From Murimonas intestini (GTDB lineage Bacteria; Bacillota; Clostridia; Lachnospirales; Lachnospiraceae): a stretch of 64,000 bases of DNA. The notes under the pieces are model-generated. The model did no database searches. It saw nothing but the letters and a program-made list of their open reading frames with translations, and had not been told where the DNA came from. The position numbers and the translations under genes are program-made. This document shows, piece after piece, positions 8,705-17,907 of the stretch (the first letter of the stretch is position 1; every line of letters starts with the position of its first letter). The stretch spans positions 123,923 through 187,922 of the forward strand of contig NZ_JANKBI010000012.1 of NCBI RefSeq assembly GCF_024622195.1, read 5' to 3'.

Positions 8705-10081
8705 GTGGGTATTGTTAAAATCATTCTCACGCTTGTTCTTTTTCTGGGGGTCATCTACGCCCTGAATAAGAAACTCAGTCCGGCTATTACACTGACCATG
8801 TTTGGTTTCCTGGCGATTTTTATCGGAGGGCTTCTGAATGGCTATCAGGTGCTGGGCGAGGAGACTACCGGAAACCTGGTATTTGATATATTCGAATACT
8901 TCAGGGCATCAGCTGTAGTATCTACCATATCTAAGATGGGGATAAGGATCATGTCGATCCTTACATATGTGGCATTTATGGATCACCTGAAGGCCACAAA
9001 GATGTTTGCGCTCCTGGTTTCCAGGCCGATCATGAAAATGAAAAATAAATACCTCCTCTCCGGCGGGGTATTCCTTCTGACTGCTGCGCTTATCATCGCG
9101 ATACCTAACGGGACCGGACGTATGGCGATCCTGATAGGGACAGTTTATCCTGTCATGCTGGCCTGCGGTATCTCAAAGGCTACGGGAGCGGTGGCAATCT
9201 TTGCAGGAGCTATGTACTCCTGGGGACCGGCAAACCCGAAAATTCCTACGGCTGCGTCCTACATGGGGATTGAAGTCAATATGGCTGATTACTTCCTGAA
9301 AACAGAATGGATGTGGGATATACTGGCAGTAGTTGTGGGAATCCTTATTTTTGTGGTCACTTCTAAATATTTTGATAAAAAGGAAAAGGCAGAGACAGGA
9401 GAAGGGGTCTACTCAGGCGTGACAATAGAGTCCCTGGGAATACCTAAATGGTATGCGCTGCTGCCGCTTATCCCTATTGTCCTTATTATCGTATTTGGAG
9501 GAAATATTCCCGGGCTGCCGCAGCTTGAGATCGCGACTGTGGAATTTATGTCATTTTTCTTTGTATTTCTGTTTATCACGATTATATCAAAGGACAGAAA
9601 ACAGGCATGGAATGACGGAAATCTGTTCTTTACAAGCCTGGGGAATTCCCTGGGAAGAATTGTGGGTATTATTATCGGAGCCACTACGTTTGGCGCCGGA
9701 ATTACAGCCCTTGGCGGGATAGACCTGATCCTGGAGCCAGTACTGAATATGAGCGCCAGCAATGCAGGGGTATTTATCCTTATCACATCAGTGCTGGCAA
9801 TAATAGTGGGCGTTGTATCTGCCAGTGATTATGTGGCCAATTCAGTGCTTGGTCCTGTGTATACGGCATATGCCACATCTGCAAATCTGAATGTAAATGC
9901 ATTTTTGCTCCTTTCAGTCAATGCTGTCCAGATGTGTATTGCACTTACACCTGCGACTGCCCATGTAGCGCTTATCAGTGAGGGGTCCGGGGTACCCATC
10001 AATACAATTATAAAGCGTGCCAGCCTGCCGATCTTAAGTTCTATCATTGTGTATATCATAGGAGCTATGGTCATGGCCTGA
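8705..10081 (+). CDS. DcuC-type C4-dicarboxylate carrier family protein (first)
   Basis: A 458-residue membrane protein with about twelve hydrophobic segments, assigned to the DcuC-like anaerobic dicarboxylate carrier family from the paired re-entrant motifs IPNGTGRMAILIGTVYPV (near residue 135) and TPATAHVALISEGSGVP (near residue 420). Such carriers move succinate, fumarate or malate, or related carboxylates. The start is GTG at 8705, preceded by AAAGGGGG. It is the first gene of a run of six on the same strand and has a full-length paralogue at 13539. Substrate unproven. Confidence 0.7.
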   Translation: MGIVKIILTLVLFLGVIYALNKKLSPAITLTMFGFLAIFIGGLLNGYQVLGEETTGNLVFDIFEYFRASAVVSTISKMGIRIMSILTYVAFMDHLKATKMFALLVSRPIMKMKNKYLLSGGVFLLTAALIIAIPNGTGRMAILIGTVYPVMLACGISKATGAVAIFAGAMYSWGPANPKIPTAASYMGIEVNMADYFLKTEWMWDILAVVVGILIFVVTSKYFDKKEKAETGEGVYSGVTIESLGIPKWYALLPLIPIVLIIVFGGNIPGLPQLEIATVEFMSFFFVFLFITIISKDRKQAWNDGNLFFTSLGNSLGRIVGIIIGATTFGAGITALGGIDLILEPVLNMSASNAGVFILITSVLAIIVGVVSASDYVANSVLGPVYTAYATSANLNVNAFLLLSVNAVQMCIALTPATAHVALISEGSGVPINTIIKRASLPILSSIIVYIIGAMVMA

Positions 10082-10121
10082 ACTGATGTGTGCAGGCAGG
10101 AGGATTTTATAGGAGGGATGT

Positions 10122-11228
10122 ATGACAGTGGAATTTAATGAAAGTGAAATGGAGACAGCAGGCGTATCTGAAGTGTATGCGAGACTGGGAGCCCACATTC
10201 CTGTATACAGATATCCTATATCAATGAAGGAAGCGTGGAGAAGGGCATGCCTGGATAAAAAGCCGGTGTGGCTGAATACAGGTGCCGAGGCTTTCAGCTT
10301 TTTCCCGGATGTCATACCTGACAACAGATGCAGGGGCTTCTGCAACGAAGAGGGAGTCAGCCTGACTGACTCAGAAAAGGGCGGAAGAGACATGTTTGGT
10401 GTTAAATGGACGTATATTCCTGTGGCAGGCGGGTCGATGGAGGACCCGTCAGAGCCTCACCTTCTGCAGGATGCCAATGAATGGGAGGAAAAACTGATAT
10501 GGCCGGATATTGATTCCTGGGATTTTGAGGGCTGCGGGAGAAGGAATAAAAAGCTGCTGGAAAATGGTCTGTTTAACTACATACCATTCATGAATGGGTG
10601 TTTTTTTGAGAGGCTGATTTCTTTTATGGGATTTGAAAATGCAGCTGTTGCACTTATTGACCCTGATCAGAAGGAAGCCGTAAAAAGACTGTTTGAAAGG
10701 ACTTCGGACTTATTCTGCAGGATAGTGGACAAATGCTGTGATGCCTTTGACGTAGATGGCTTTTTAGTGCATGATGACTGGGGCGGACAGAGCGGGCCAT
10801 TTTTTTCCTTCCAGACAGGCCGGGAAATGATCGTTCCCTATATGAGAAAGCTTACAGACCATATCCATTCGAAAGGCAGGGTGGCAGAACTGCACAGCTG
10901 CGGGAAAAATGAAGTACAGACGGAAAACTTTATAGCGGCGGGATGGGATGTCTGGATGCCGATGGCTGATATTAACGACACCCGGAAGCTGTTTGAAAAG
11001 TATGGTGATAAGATCGTTATTGGGATTGTTCCTGACATGTATGACAGGGAAGCACCGTCAGAGATCCAGAAGATGGCAGCCAGAAAGGCGGTGGAGCAGT
11101 TCTGTACTAAACAGGGGAAGGCCTGTGTGATCAATAAATATTTTACCCCGTATATTCAGGGAGCCTATGCAAAAGAACTGTACAGGCAGTCCAGGATAGC
11201 CTGCGGCAGGCTGGAGAGTGAAGGATAA
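10122..11228 (+). CDS. URO-D superfamily protein, MtaA-like (first)
   Basis: A 368-residue member of the uroporphyrinogen decarboxylase superfamily. It shows the zinc-site pattern of the corrinoid:thiol methyltransferase branch (MtaA, CmuA): His258-x-Cys260 in LHSCGKNE and Cys335 in GKACVINKYF. No true heme-pathway gene is nearby, so tetrapyrrole decarboxylation is unlikely. The ATG follows AGGAGGG. A second, diverged URO-D gene starts 15 bases after its stop. The usual partner, a corrinoid-binding protein, is not in the window. Substrate unknown. Confidence 0.8.
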   Translation: MTVEFNESEMETAGVSEVYARLGAHIPVYRYPISMKEAWRRACLDKKPVWLNTGAEAFSFFPDVIPDNRCRGFCNEEGVSLTDSEKGGRDMFGVKWTYIPVAGGSMEDPSEPHLLQDANEWEEKLIWPDIDSWDFEGCGRRNKKLLENGLFNYIPFMNGCFFERLISFMGFENAAVALIDPDQKEAVKRLFERTSDLFCRIVDKCCDAFDVDGFLVHDDWGGQSGPFFSFQTGREMIVPYMRKLTDHIHSKGRVAELHSCGKNEVQTENFIAAGWDVWMPMADINDTRKLFEKYGDKIVIGIVPDMYDREAPSEIQKMAARKAVEQFCTKQGKACVINKYFTPYIQGAYAKELYRQSRIACGRLESEG

Positions 11229-11243
11229 TGACAGGAGGAGAAT

Positions 11244-12239
11244 ATGCCAATATCAATAAGAGAAAATATGATACGTGTATTTCATCATGAGGTACCGCAA
11301 TTTTTGCCTATGATAACAGATATACAAAATATAGCGACTGTTGAACCGGGATTTACCTGCCGGCTCATGGAAGGGCGCAGGCCGGGAAGCAAGGAGCGCG
11401 ACTGGTTCGGACAGAACTGGGTATATGAACCTATGGTGAGGGCTTATAACCCGGACGCATCAGAGTATATAGTCAAAGATATCACCAGATGGAGGGAATA
11501 TGTGCATCTGCCAGACCCTGACAGCGTGGACTGGGAAACATTGTTTGAAGAGGACGGCATACAGGTGGACAGAGAGAATAAGTTTATCATGCTCAAAGAC
11601 GGGTTTGGCCTTTGGGAGAGAGCATTTTCTATGGTCCCTATTGTAGAGCTGCTGTGCAGCCTGAAACTGGAACCGGAGGCATGCGAAGATTTCTTTTCCG
11701 CTATTGCAGATTATAAGATTAAGCTGCATAATCATTATATCAGATACTACAGGCCGGATGCGTTGTGTATGCATGATGATTACGGCTCAGGGCAGGGGCT
11801 GTTTATGTCGCCGGATACATGGAGGGAGCTGATAAAGCCCCATCTGCAGCGGGTGATCGATAATGTGACTTCCCAGGGTGTCATCTATGAGCATCATTGC
11901 TGCGGTATGCTGGCTCCCATTGCGGAAGAAATAGCGGACATGGGGGCGGATGCCTGGGAAAATGTACATGTGGTGAATGATCCATACAAATGCAAGCAGG
12001 AGTTTGGAAAAAAGCTGGCGTTTATCGGCGGTGTGGCTGACAGCCAGATGCTTGATACGGACAGCACGACAGAGGAAAAGATACGTTCCCACATGAGGGA
12101 AACTATGGATAAGATGCTGCCCGGAGTGGGGACGGTTATATATGCGGCCTGCAAGGCACATCCGGAGAGAAGCGCCATAATCAATGAAGAACTGCTGGGC
12201 TATGGACAAAAATTCTTTCAGGAAAAAAGACCGAGGTAA
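11244..12239 (+). CDS. URO-D superfamily protein, MtaA-like (second)
   Basis: A 331-residue URO-D superfamily protein, different in sequence from the preceding one but with the same metal-site logic: His218-x-Cys220 in EHHCCGML and Cys303 in YAACKAHPE. HDDYGSGQGLFMSP near residue 175 corresponds to HDDWGGQSGPFFSF in the first copy, so the pair may form a heterodimer or act on successive substrates. Good AGGAGGA site before the ATG. Between transporter genes in one operon, it probably processes an imported, possibly methylated, compound; this is inference. Confidence 0.8.
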   Translation: MPISIRENMIRVFHHEVPQFLPMITDIQNIATVEPGFTCRLMEGRRPGSKERDWFGQNWVYEPMVRAYNPDASEYIVKDITRWREYVHLPDPDSVDWETLFEEDGIQVDRENKFIMLKDGFGLWERAFSMVPIVELLCSLKLEPEACEDFFSAIADYKIKLHNHYIRYYRPDALCMHDDYGSGQGLFMSPDTWRELIKPHLQRVIDNVTSQGVIYEHHCCGMLAPIAEEIADMGADAWENVHVVNDPYKCKQEFGKKLAFIGGVADSQMLDTDSTTEEKIRSHMRETMDKMLPGVGTVIYAACKAHPERSAIINEELLGYGQKFFQEKRPR

Positions 12240-12257
12240 TAATGTGAGGTGATGGGT

Positions 12258-13526
12258 ATGGATCCCAGGCTAATCGTAATGCTGATTCTGGCAGGAGCTG
12301 TTCTGCTGTTTTTGTCAAACAGGGTAAGCGCTGCGGTGACAGCGCTTCTGGTAAGTACGGCTCTGTATGTAACGGGCGTGATCGATGCTGGTGAGATGGT
12401 GGCAGGTTTTTCAAATTCTGCCGTCATCCTCACTATGGGTATGCTGATCATCAGCGGAGCCATGCTTTCCTGTGGATTTGCTGATATACTTGGGGGCTTT
12501 GTACTGAAGTTTGTAAAAGGTGAGCGGAACGTGATGACAGCGCTGGTAGTGCTGGGGATTTTCCTGTCGGCGTTTATGAGCGCGATCGGTACGGTCAGCG
12601 TGCTGATCCCACTGTGTATAGGCGTGTGCCAGAGAGAACCCGGCAATTACAGGCTTGGCAAGCTGGCAATGCCCTGTTCCATAGCGTGCTCAACGGGAGG
12701 AATGCTCACACTGATCGGGAAGCCGCCCAATATAACGGCGAACCAGATATTAATAGAAAATGGATATGGTTCAATGGGATTTTTTGAACTTGCGAAAGTA
12801 GGGCTTCCTATTGCAGTGATCTTTATTTTGTTTATGCATTTCTGGGGATATAAATTAATTCCTGATACGGGTATAGATCCTTTTAGCTTCAGTATCACTT
12901 CAAGGGGAACGGAAATTAAAAAATGGAAAAAAGCAGTCTGCATCGTTATTTTTCTGGGGACTGTTATTTCCCTGGCAATGGAAAATGTGACTGGTATCCC
13001 GTCGCATGTCTCTGCGTTTGTGGGGGCTGCAGCTGTGCTGGCTGCCAATATAGTATCTGACAGGGAAGCATTTAAGCGGATAGAGTGGAGGTCCATTTTC
13101 CTGATCGCCGGGATGCTCCCGCTGGCGAGGGCTATGGTCAGCACGAAAGCGGCTGACAGCATTGCCGGCTTTATCATTGATCTTCTTGGAGAGCATCCGT
13201 CACCGGTAATACTTACAGGGGTCCTGTTTTTAATTGTCACTGTGCTGACAGAATTCATGTCCAATGTGGCGGCATGTACTCTGTTTGCACCCATTGGTCT
13301 GGCAGTGGCACAGGGCCTTTCTATAAATCCTGTCAGTGTAGTGCTTGCTATCGCTATTGCTTCCGGCTGTTCATTTGCCACGCCGGTGGGTAACCCTGTA
13401 TCCACATATGTAATGGGATACGGAGGTTACCGGTTCAGGGATTATATGAAGGTGGGCCTGTGGCTCAATATTATCAGCTGGCTGATCGGGGTGGCCATGA
13501 TATCTGTATTCTGGCCATATTATTAA
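12258..13526 (+). CDS. SLC13/CitT-type anion permease
   Basis: A 422-residue membrane protein of the ion transporter superfamily that includes SLC13/DASS dicarboxylate carriers and ArsB. The diagnostic loop STGGMLTLIGKPPNITANQ (near residue 150) matches the family signature for the substrate-binding hairpin, and a mirrored region SGCSFATPVGNPVSTYVMG occurs near residue 375. The ATG at 12258 has GAGGTG six bases upstream; earlier in-frame GTG and ATG codons are less well placed. It belongs to the operon that starts at 8705. The substrate is probably a carboxylate. Confidence 0.75.
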   Translation: MDPRLIVMLILAGAVLLFLSNRVSAAVTALLVSTALYVTGVIDAGEMVAGFSNSAVILTMGMLIISGAMLSCGFADILGGFVLKFVKGERNVMTALVVLGIFLSAFMSAIGTVSVLIPLCIGVCQREPGNYRLGKLAMPCSIACSTGGMLTLIGKPPNITANQILIENGYGSMGFFELAKVGLPIAVIFILFMHFWGYKLIPDTGIDPFSFSITSRGTEIKKWKKAVCIVIFLGTVISLAMENVTGIPSHVSAFVGAAAVLAANIVSDREAFKRIEWRSIFLIAGMLPLARAMVSTKAADSIAGFIIDLLGEHPSPVILTGVLFLIVTVLTEFMSNVAACTLFAPIGLAVAQGLSINPVSVVLAIAIASGCSFATPVGNPVSTYVMGYGGYRFRDYMKVGLWLNIISWLIGVAMISVFWPYY

Positions 13527-13538
13527 AGGAGAATTGCC

Positions 13539-14921
13539 ATGGTTGCGGTCAAGCTTTTAATTACTTTTGTTATGTTTGCACTGGTGCTGATTGCGCTGAA
13601 GAAAAAGATCAATTTTGCAGTGGCGCTTACAATGATCGGTATCGCCGGGATCTTTGCCGGCGGGCTTATAAACGGTACAACTCCTATGGAGGAGAACAGT
13701 ACGGGGATCCTGTTCTTTGACGTGTTTGAATATTTTAAATCTGTGGGCATTGTCAGTACTATTACAGGGGCCGGAATTAATATCCTGACAATCGTGGGAT
13801 ATGTGGCCTATATGGATTACCTGAAGGCCTCAACCCTGTTTGCTCTGCTTGCCGCCAGGCCAATTATGAGGATCAGGAATAAATATCTGATAGCCTGGGC
13901 CACATTCGTATTTGCGTCGCTGCTTCTTCTTGTTATTCCTAACGGGACAGGACGTATAGCGCTCCTGTTTGGGACAGTATATCCAATTTTGCTGGCATGC
14001 GGTGTGTCCAGGGCTACGGCGGCTACTTCGATTTTTGCGGGTGTCATGTATCTGTATGGCCCAACCTCAGCCAATATTGCGGTAGGTGCGGGGTATATGG
14101 GATATGAGAATTTTAATCTGGCAGAGCATTTTGTCAGATATGAATGGCCCTGGGCATTTGGGGCGATCCTGGCTGGTTCGGTGGTATTTATTTTTATGGC
14201 CAGACATTTTGACAAAAAGGAGAACGCCCAGGGCGGCCAGGCTGAGTTGAAGGGCAAAAAGATTGAGGAACTGGGGATACCTAAATATTATGCACTCTTT
14301 CCTGTATTCCCCCTCGTGATGATGATCCTTTTCAGCGGCTTAGTGGGAAAGCTTCCCACGTTAAGCATACCTTGTGTAGAACTGATGTGTTTTACGCTTG
14401 TCTTTGGCTTTGTGGTACTCACGTCCAAAAACAGGACAGAGGCGGTAAACGGAGGCTTCGAGTTTTTTAAAAGCATGGGGAAGACACTTACAAACATCCT
14501 GGGTATCGTTATAGGTGGAGCAATGTTTGGAAAAGCCGTCATGCAGATCGGCGGGATTGGAATTCTTCTCCAGCCATTCGTGAACGCAGGCACTGACATT
14601 AACCTGCCGCTTTTTATTATCCTTTCAACTATAGTAGGGCTGTTTGTGGGTGTTGTGGCGGCAAATAATTATGTGCCCATGACAATACTTGGGCCGGTTT
14701 ATGCAGCTATCATTGCCTCCTCCGGCGCGAATCCTGACTATCTTATCCTGACAATGTGCAATGTACCGCAGTTTGCCATAGGCATGTCGCCTGCCACTGC
14801 CCATATTGCTATGACAAGCCAGAGCAGCGGGGTCCCTATCCCAACTATACTGAAAAGGGCATTTCTGCCTCAGGCTGTGTCTATACTTGTCTATCTGGCG
14901 GGAGCATGTATTATGGCATGA
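13539..14921 (+). CDS. DcuC-type C4-dicarboxylate carrier family protein (second)
   Basis: A 460-residue paralogue of the carrier at 8705, colinear over the whole length: IPNGTGRIALLFGTVYPILLACGVS and SPATAHIAMTSQSSGVPIPTILKRA-type motifs recur at the same places. AAAGGAG precedes the ATG, twelve bases after the SLC13 gene. Two DcuC-type carriers plus one SLC13-type carrier in one operon suggest uptake of one acid and export of another, or an antiport cycle. A weak transcript boundary may lie after it. Confidence 0.7.
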   Translation: MVAVKLLITFVMFALVLIALKKKINFAVALTMIGIAGIFAGGLINGTTPMEENSTGILFFDVFEYFKSVGIVSTITGAGINILTIVGYVAYMDYLKASTLFALLAARPIMRIRNKYLIAWATFVFASLLLLVIPNGTGRIALLFGTVYPILLACGVSRATAATSIFAGVMYLYGPTSANIAVGAGYMGYENFNLAEHFVRYEWPWAFGAILAGSVVFIFMARHFDKKENAQGGQAELKGKKIEELGIPKYYALFPVFPLVMMILFSGLVGKLPTLSIPCVELMCFTLVFGFVVLTSKNRTEAVNGGFEFFKSMGKTLTNILGIVIGGAMFGKAVMQIGGIGILLQPFVNAGTDINLPLFIILSTIVGLFVGVVAANNYVPMTILGPVYAAIIASSGANPDYLILTMCNVPQFAIGMSPATAHIAMTSQSSGVPIPTILKRAFLPQAVSILVYLAGACIMA

Positions 14922-15032
14922 AAACAGATGCAGAAATCCCCTGATAGACAGAAAGCCTCCGCAAGTGTAAAATAAGATGCAGGGGCTTTGCGTCATGCGC
15001 AGGTTCCAATTGAAATCAGGAGGATACGTTGG

Positions 15033-15977
15033 ATGAAGATAGTTATTATTGAGCCGCTGGGTGTTGAAGAGAGGGAATTGATGGATATGGCGGCCGGGGT
15101 TCTGGGTACAGAGACAGAGGTCATTTATCACAATACCCGCACAACGGATACAGAGGAACTTATCAGGCGTGGGCAGGATGCAGATATCATTGCCCTTGGA
15201 AACCTGCCGTTTCCAGGAGAGGTTCTGGAAGGGTGTAAATGTCTGAAGATGCTCGCTGTGGCTTTTACGGGGGTGGACCATGTGGATATGGAATACTGCC
15301 GGGAAAAGGGCATCACTGTCTGCAATTGTGCGGGATATTCTAATACAGCAGTATCAGAGCTGGTATTTGGCTTAGTGCTCTCTCTGTACAGAAATCTGAT
15401 CCCCTGTGACAGGGCAGTGAGGAATGGTGGGACTAAAGACGGACTCATAGGGGGAGAGCTGGAAGGCAGAACTATGGGCATAGTGGGGACAGGCGCCATT
15501 GGCAGGAGAGTGGCAGCGCTGGCACAGGCGTTTGGCATGAAGGTGATTGCATACAGCAGAACTCCGGGCAGAGTGGGGGAGATCCCTTATATGAGCCTGG
15601 AGGAGGTTATGAGACAGTCGGATATCATATCGCTCCACGTACCATTAAATGAGACGACAAGAGGTATGATCGGGGCCAGGGAAATATCCTGGATGAAAAA
15701 AACAGCAGTCCTTGTAAATACGGCGAGGGGACCAGTGGTGGATGGGGCAGCCCTTGCAAAAGCTTTGAAGGAAGGCCGGATCGCCGGTGCGGCAGTGGAT
15801 GTTTTCGACACAGAGCCGCCTATCAGCCAGGAAGATCCGCTTGTACATGCCCCGAATACGATACTCACCCCGCATGTGGCGTTCGCCACAAGTGAGTCTA
15901 TGGTGAAACGGGCCAGGATCGAATTCGAAAATATTGCAGCCTTTATAAAAGGCAATCCCGTCAACATCGTACATTGA
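15033..15977 (+). CDS. D-2-hydroxyacid dehydrogenase (SerA/HprA-like)
   Basis: A 314-residue NAD(P)-dependent oxidoreductase that interconverts 2-keto and D-2-hydroxy acids. The Rossmann motif GIVGTGAIGRRVA is near residue 143, with the catalytic Arg in VNTARGPVVDG, the Glu in DTEPP and the His in LTPHVAFAT. The ATG at 15033 follows AGGAGG with suitable spacing; an upstream in-frame ATG would add 15 unconserved residues. It is last in the run that begins with the first DcuC-type gene, 111 bases after the second one, and may supply the redox step of that pathway. Substrate unknown. Confidence 0.85.
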   Translation: MKIVIIEPLGVEERELMDMAAGVLGTETEVIYHNTRTTDTEELIRRGQDADIIALGNLPFPGEVLEGCKCLKMLAVAFTGVDHVDMEYCREKGITVCNCAGYSNTAVSELVFGLVLSLYRNLIPCDRAVRNGGTKDGLIGGELEGRTMGIVGTGAIGRRVAALAQAFGMKVIAYSRTPGRVGEIPYMSLEEVMRQSDIISLHVPLNETTRGMIGAREISWMKKTAVLVNTARGPVVDGAALAKALKEGRIAGAAVDVFDTEPPISQEDPLVHAPNTILTPHVAFATSESMVKRARIEFENIAAFIKGNPVNIVH

Positions 15978-15995
15978 ATACAGGAAAGAACATGA

Positions 15996-16025
15996 CAGGG
16001 CCGCTGCATTTTGCAGCGGCCCTGA
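15996..16025 (+). terminator. Intrinsic terminator
   Basis: Arms CAGGGCCGCTGCA and TGCAGCGGCCCTG with a short loop, then ATTTCT. It closes the URO-D/DcuC operon. Confidence 0.8.
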
Positions 16026-16290
16026 TTTCTGTCTGTGGATTGTGGATAAATCTTCCTGCTAAAATCCCCCCACTTTGCTCCACAGATTTTGATCATCCCC
16101 CACACCTCTCCACAGCATAAGGGTCCCTGCAAATGCGGGAAAAGCTCATTTGGTAGGCCCTGAAAGGGGCTCTACAACATCTGGTAGAGGCCAGGAAAAT
16201 ACTGGAAAAATCCCGGTTTCGCAAAAAATTCTTTTGGAAATTATTTTATTTTCCCCTTGTAATTTTCGGGGTTTTGGATTATTATAAACA
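16026..16290 (+). other. Intergenic region before mraZ with DnaA-box-like sites
   Basis: No gene seen. The first third contains TTGTGGATAA (16040-16049), identical to the reverse of the DnaA box TTATCCACAA, and CTGTGGAT and CTCCACAG variants nearby. A small hairpin CTCTAC/GTAGAG lies at 16171-16190. The remainder is AT-rich and leads to the mraZ promoter. Confidence 0.4.
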
Positions 16291-16330
16291 TACAAGTGGT
16301 GAGAAGTGGTGGATAGTGGTGGAAAATGGA
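16283..16330 (+). promoter_or_regulatory. mraZ promoter with four phased MraZ boxes
   Basis: A TATAAA element (16283-16288) is followed by AAGTGGT, AAGTGGT, TAGTGGT and AAATGGA at exactly 10-bp intervals (16294, 16304, 16314, 16324). Tandem GTG-type boxes at one-helical-turn spacing are the known target of MraZ, which controls its own division cluster. Confidence 0.7.
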
Positions 16331-16448
16331 GAACATGTGGAAACCATTTTCCGTATCCGCCGCAGATGCAGGACGAACACTCCGAGAGGAATGTCAGTGA
16401 AAATACTGAAGAGATGATGCTGTATCTGCTTGAAAGAAGGTATGATAT

Positions 16449-16880
16449 ATGTTTATGGGAGAATACAATCATACGATCGATACCAAAGGCAGACTGATTA
16501 TCCCCTCCAAGTTCCGTGAAGAATTAGGAGAAGAATTTGTTGTTACAAAGGGATTGGATGGATGCTTATTTGTGTTTCCCGAACATGAGTGGAATACCTT
16601 CGAGGAAAAACTCAAATCCTTACCACTTACAAACAAAAGCGCAAGACAATTTTCACGTTTCTTCGTCGCGGGCGCAGCCCCGTGTGAAGTAGACAAGCAG
16701 GGGAGAATTCTCTTACCGGGTACACTGAGAGAATTTGCGGGTCTGGAAAAAGACGTGGTATTGACCGGCATGCTGAACAGAATCGAGATTTGGAGCAAAG
16801 TCAAGTGGGATGAAAATAACACTTACGATGATATGGATGACATCGCAGAGCAAATGTCGGATTTAGGATTGAGCATATAG
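16449..16880 (+). CDS. mraZ: Transcriptional regulator MraZ
   Basis: A 143-residue AbrB-superfamily DNA-binding protein, first gene of the division and cell wall cluster. Two repeats of the double-psi beta-barrel half are visible: FMGEYNHTIDTKGRLIIPSKFRE (residues 1-23) and CEVDKQGRILLPGTLREFA (about 78-96), each with the characteristic D-x-K/Q-GR-ILP motif. The start follows AGAAGG. MraZ oligomers bind the tandem boxes at 16294-16330 and are expected to regulate the cluster. The length is normal for the family. Confidence 0.95.
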   Translation: MFMGEYNHTIDTKGRLIIPSKFREELGEEFVVTKGLDGCLFVFPEHEWNTFEEKLKSLPLTNKSARQFSRFFVAGAAPCEVDKQGRILLPGTLREFAGLEKDVVLTGMLNRIEIWSKVKWDENNTYDDMDDIAEQMSDLGLSI

Positions 16881-16895
16881 CCTGGGGAGGACAAT

Positions 16896-17843
16896 ATGAA
16901 TTTCAAACACAAATCTGTACTACTGGATGAAACCATTGAGGCTCTGAACATCAGGCCGGACGGAATATACGTGGACGGCACGCTGGGAGGCGGAGGCCAT
17001 TCATATGAGATCTGCTCACATTTGTCGCAGAACGGAAGGTTGATTGGAATCGACCAGGATGCGGCAGCTATTGAAGCAGCGGCAAAGCGCTTAGGGGAGT
17101 TTAAAGATAAAGTAACTATCATTCGCAGCAATTACTGCGACATGAAAAAGGAACTGGACAACATACATGTGACATCTGTGGATGGAATCGTTTTGGATCT
17201 AGGTGTATCCTCCTACCAATTGGATACGGCAGACCGCGGGTTTACTTACAAAGTGGATGCTCCGCTTGATATGCGGATGGATCAGCGTCAGACGATGACG
17301 GCAAAGGACATTGTAAATAATTATAGTGAAATGGACCTTTACCGAATCATACGTGACTACGGGGAGGACAAGTTCGCTAAGAATATTGCCAAACACATTG
17401 TAAGTGCAAGACAAGAAAAAACATTGGAAACAACTGGGGAGTTAGTTAATGTTATAAAAGCGGCAATTCCAATGAAGATCCGTGCGGTAGGCGGACACCC
17501 AGCCAAAAAGACATTCCAGGCCATAAGAATAGAACTTAATAAAGAGCTGGAGGTTCTTTCGAATTCTCTGGATGATATGATAGAGCTTCTGAATGAGGGA
17601 GGGCGGATCTGTGTGATCACCTTCCATTCTTTAGAAGACAGGATAGTGAAAACAGCATTTAAGAAAAATGAGGATCCATGCACGTGTCCAAGGGATTTTC
17701 CGGTGTGTATATGCGGCAAGAAGTCAAAGGGCCGCGTTATCACAAGAAAACCCATCGTGCCGGGCGAGGAGGAGTTGGAGGAAAACGCACGGGCTAAAAG
17801 TGCAAAGCTCCGCGTATTTGAACGAGGAACAGGAGACTCTTAG
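16896..17843 (+). CDS. rsmH: 16S rRNA m4C1402 methyltransferase RsmH
   Basis: A 315-residue SAM-dependent methyltransferase that modifies N4 of C1402 in the decoding centre. Visible motifs: HKSVLLDE at the N-terminus, the SAM-binding DGTLGGGGHS (residues ~28-37), DLGVSSYQLD (~103-112) and the C-terminal ITFHSLEDRIVK (~240). The gene starts 15 bases after mraZ with GGGGAGGA upstream, so it is translated from the same message. Confidence 0.97.
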   Translation: MNFKHKSVLLDETIEALNIRPDGIYVDGTLGGGGHSYEICSHLSQNGRLIGIDQDAAAIEAAAKRLGEFKDKVTIIRSNYCDMKKELDNIHVTSVDGIVLDLGVSSYQLDTADRGFTYKVDAPLDMRMDQRQTMTAKDIVNNYSEMDLYRIIRDYGEDKFAKNIAKHIVSARQEKTLETTGELVNVIKAAIPMKIRAVGGHPAKKTFQAIRIELNKELEVLSNSLDDMIELLNEGGRICVITFHSLEDRIVKTAFKKNEDPCTCPRDFPVCICGKKSKGRVITRKPIVPGEEELEENARAKSAKLRVFERGTGDS

Positions 17844-17907
17844 GATCAGGCAGCATGGGCTGCCAGTGACGGGAACAGCACGTGCAAAGAGATAGGGGAG
17901 ATTTTAT

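Noticed and set aside
10122..12239. URO-D genes as heme-pathway hemE
   Set aside because: Two diverged copies with the MtaA-type His-x-Cys...Cys pattern, beside carriers and without other heme genes.
12647..13405. 252-codon reverse frame
   Set aside because: Antisense to the SLC13-type gene; no start signal and no recognisable domain.
14625..15281. 218-codon reverse frame across the DcuC-dehydrogenase gap
   Set aside because: Covers the ends of two genes on the other strand; Cys/His/Pro-rich mirror composition and no ribosome site.
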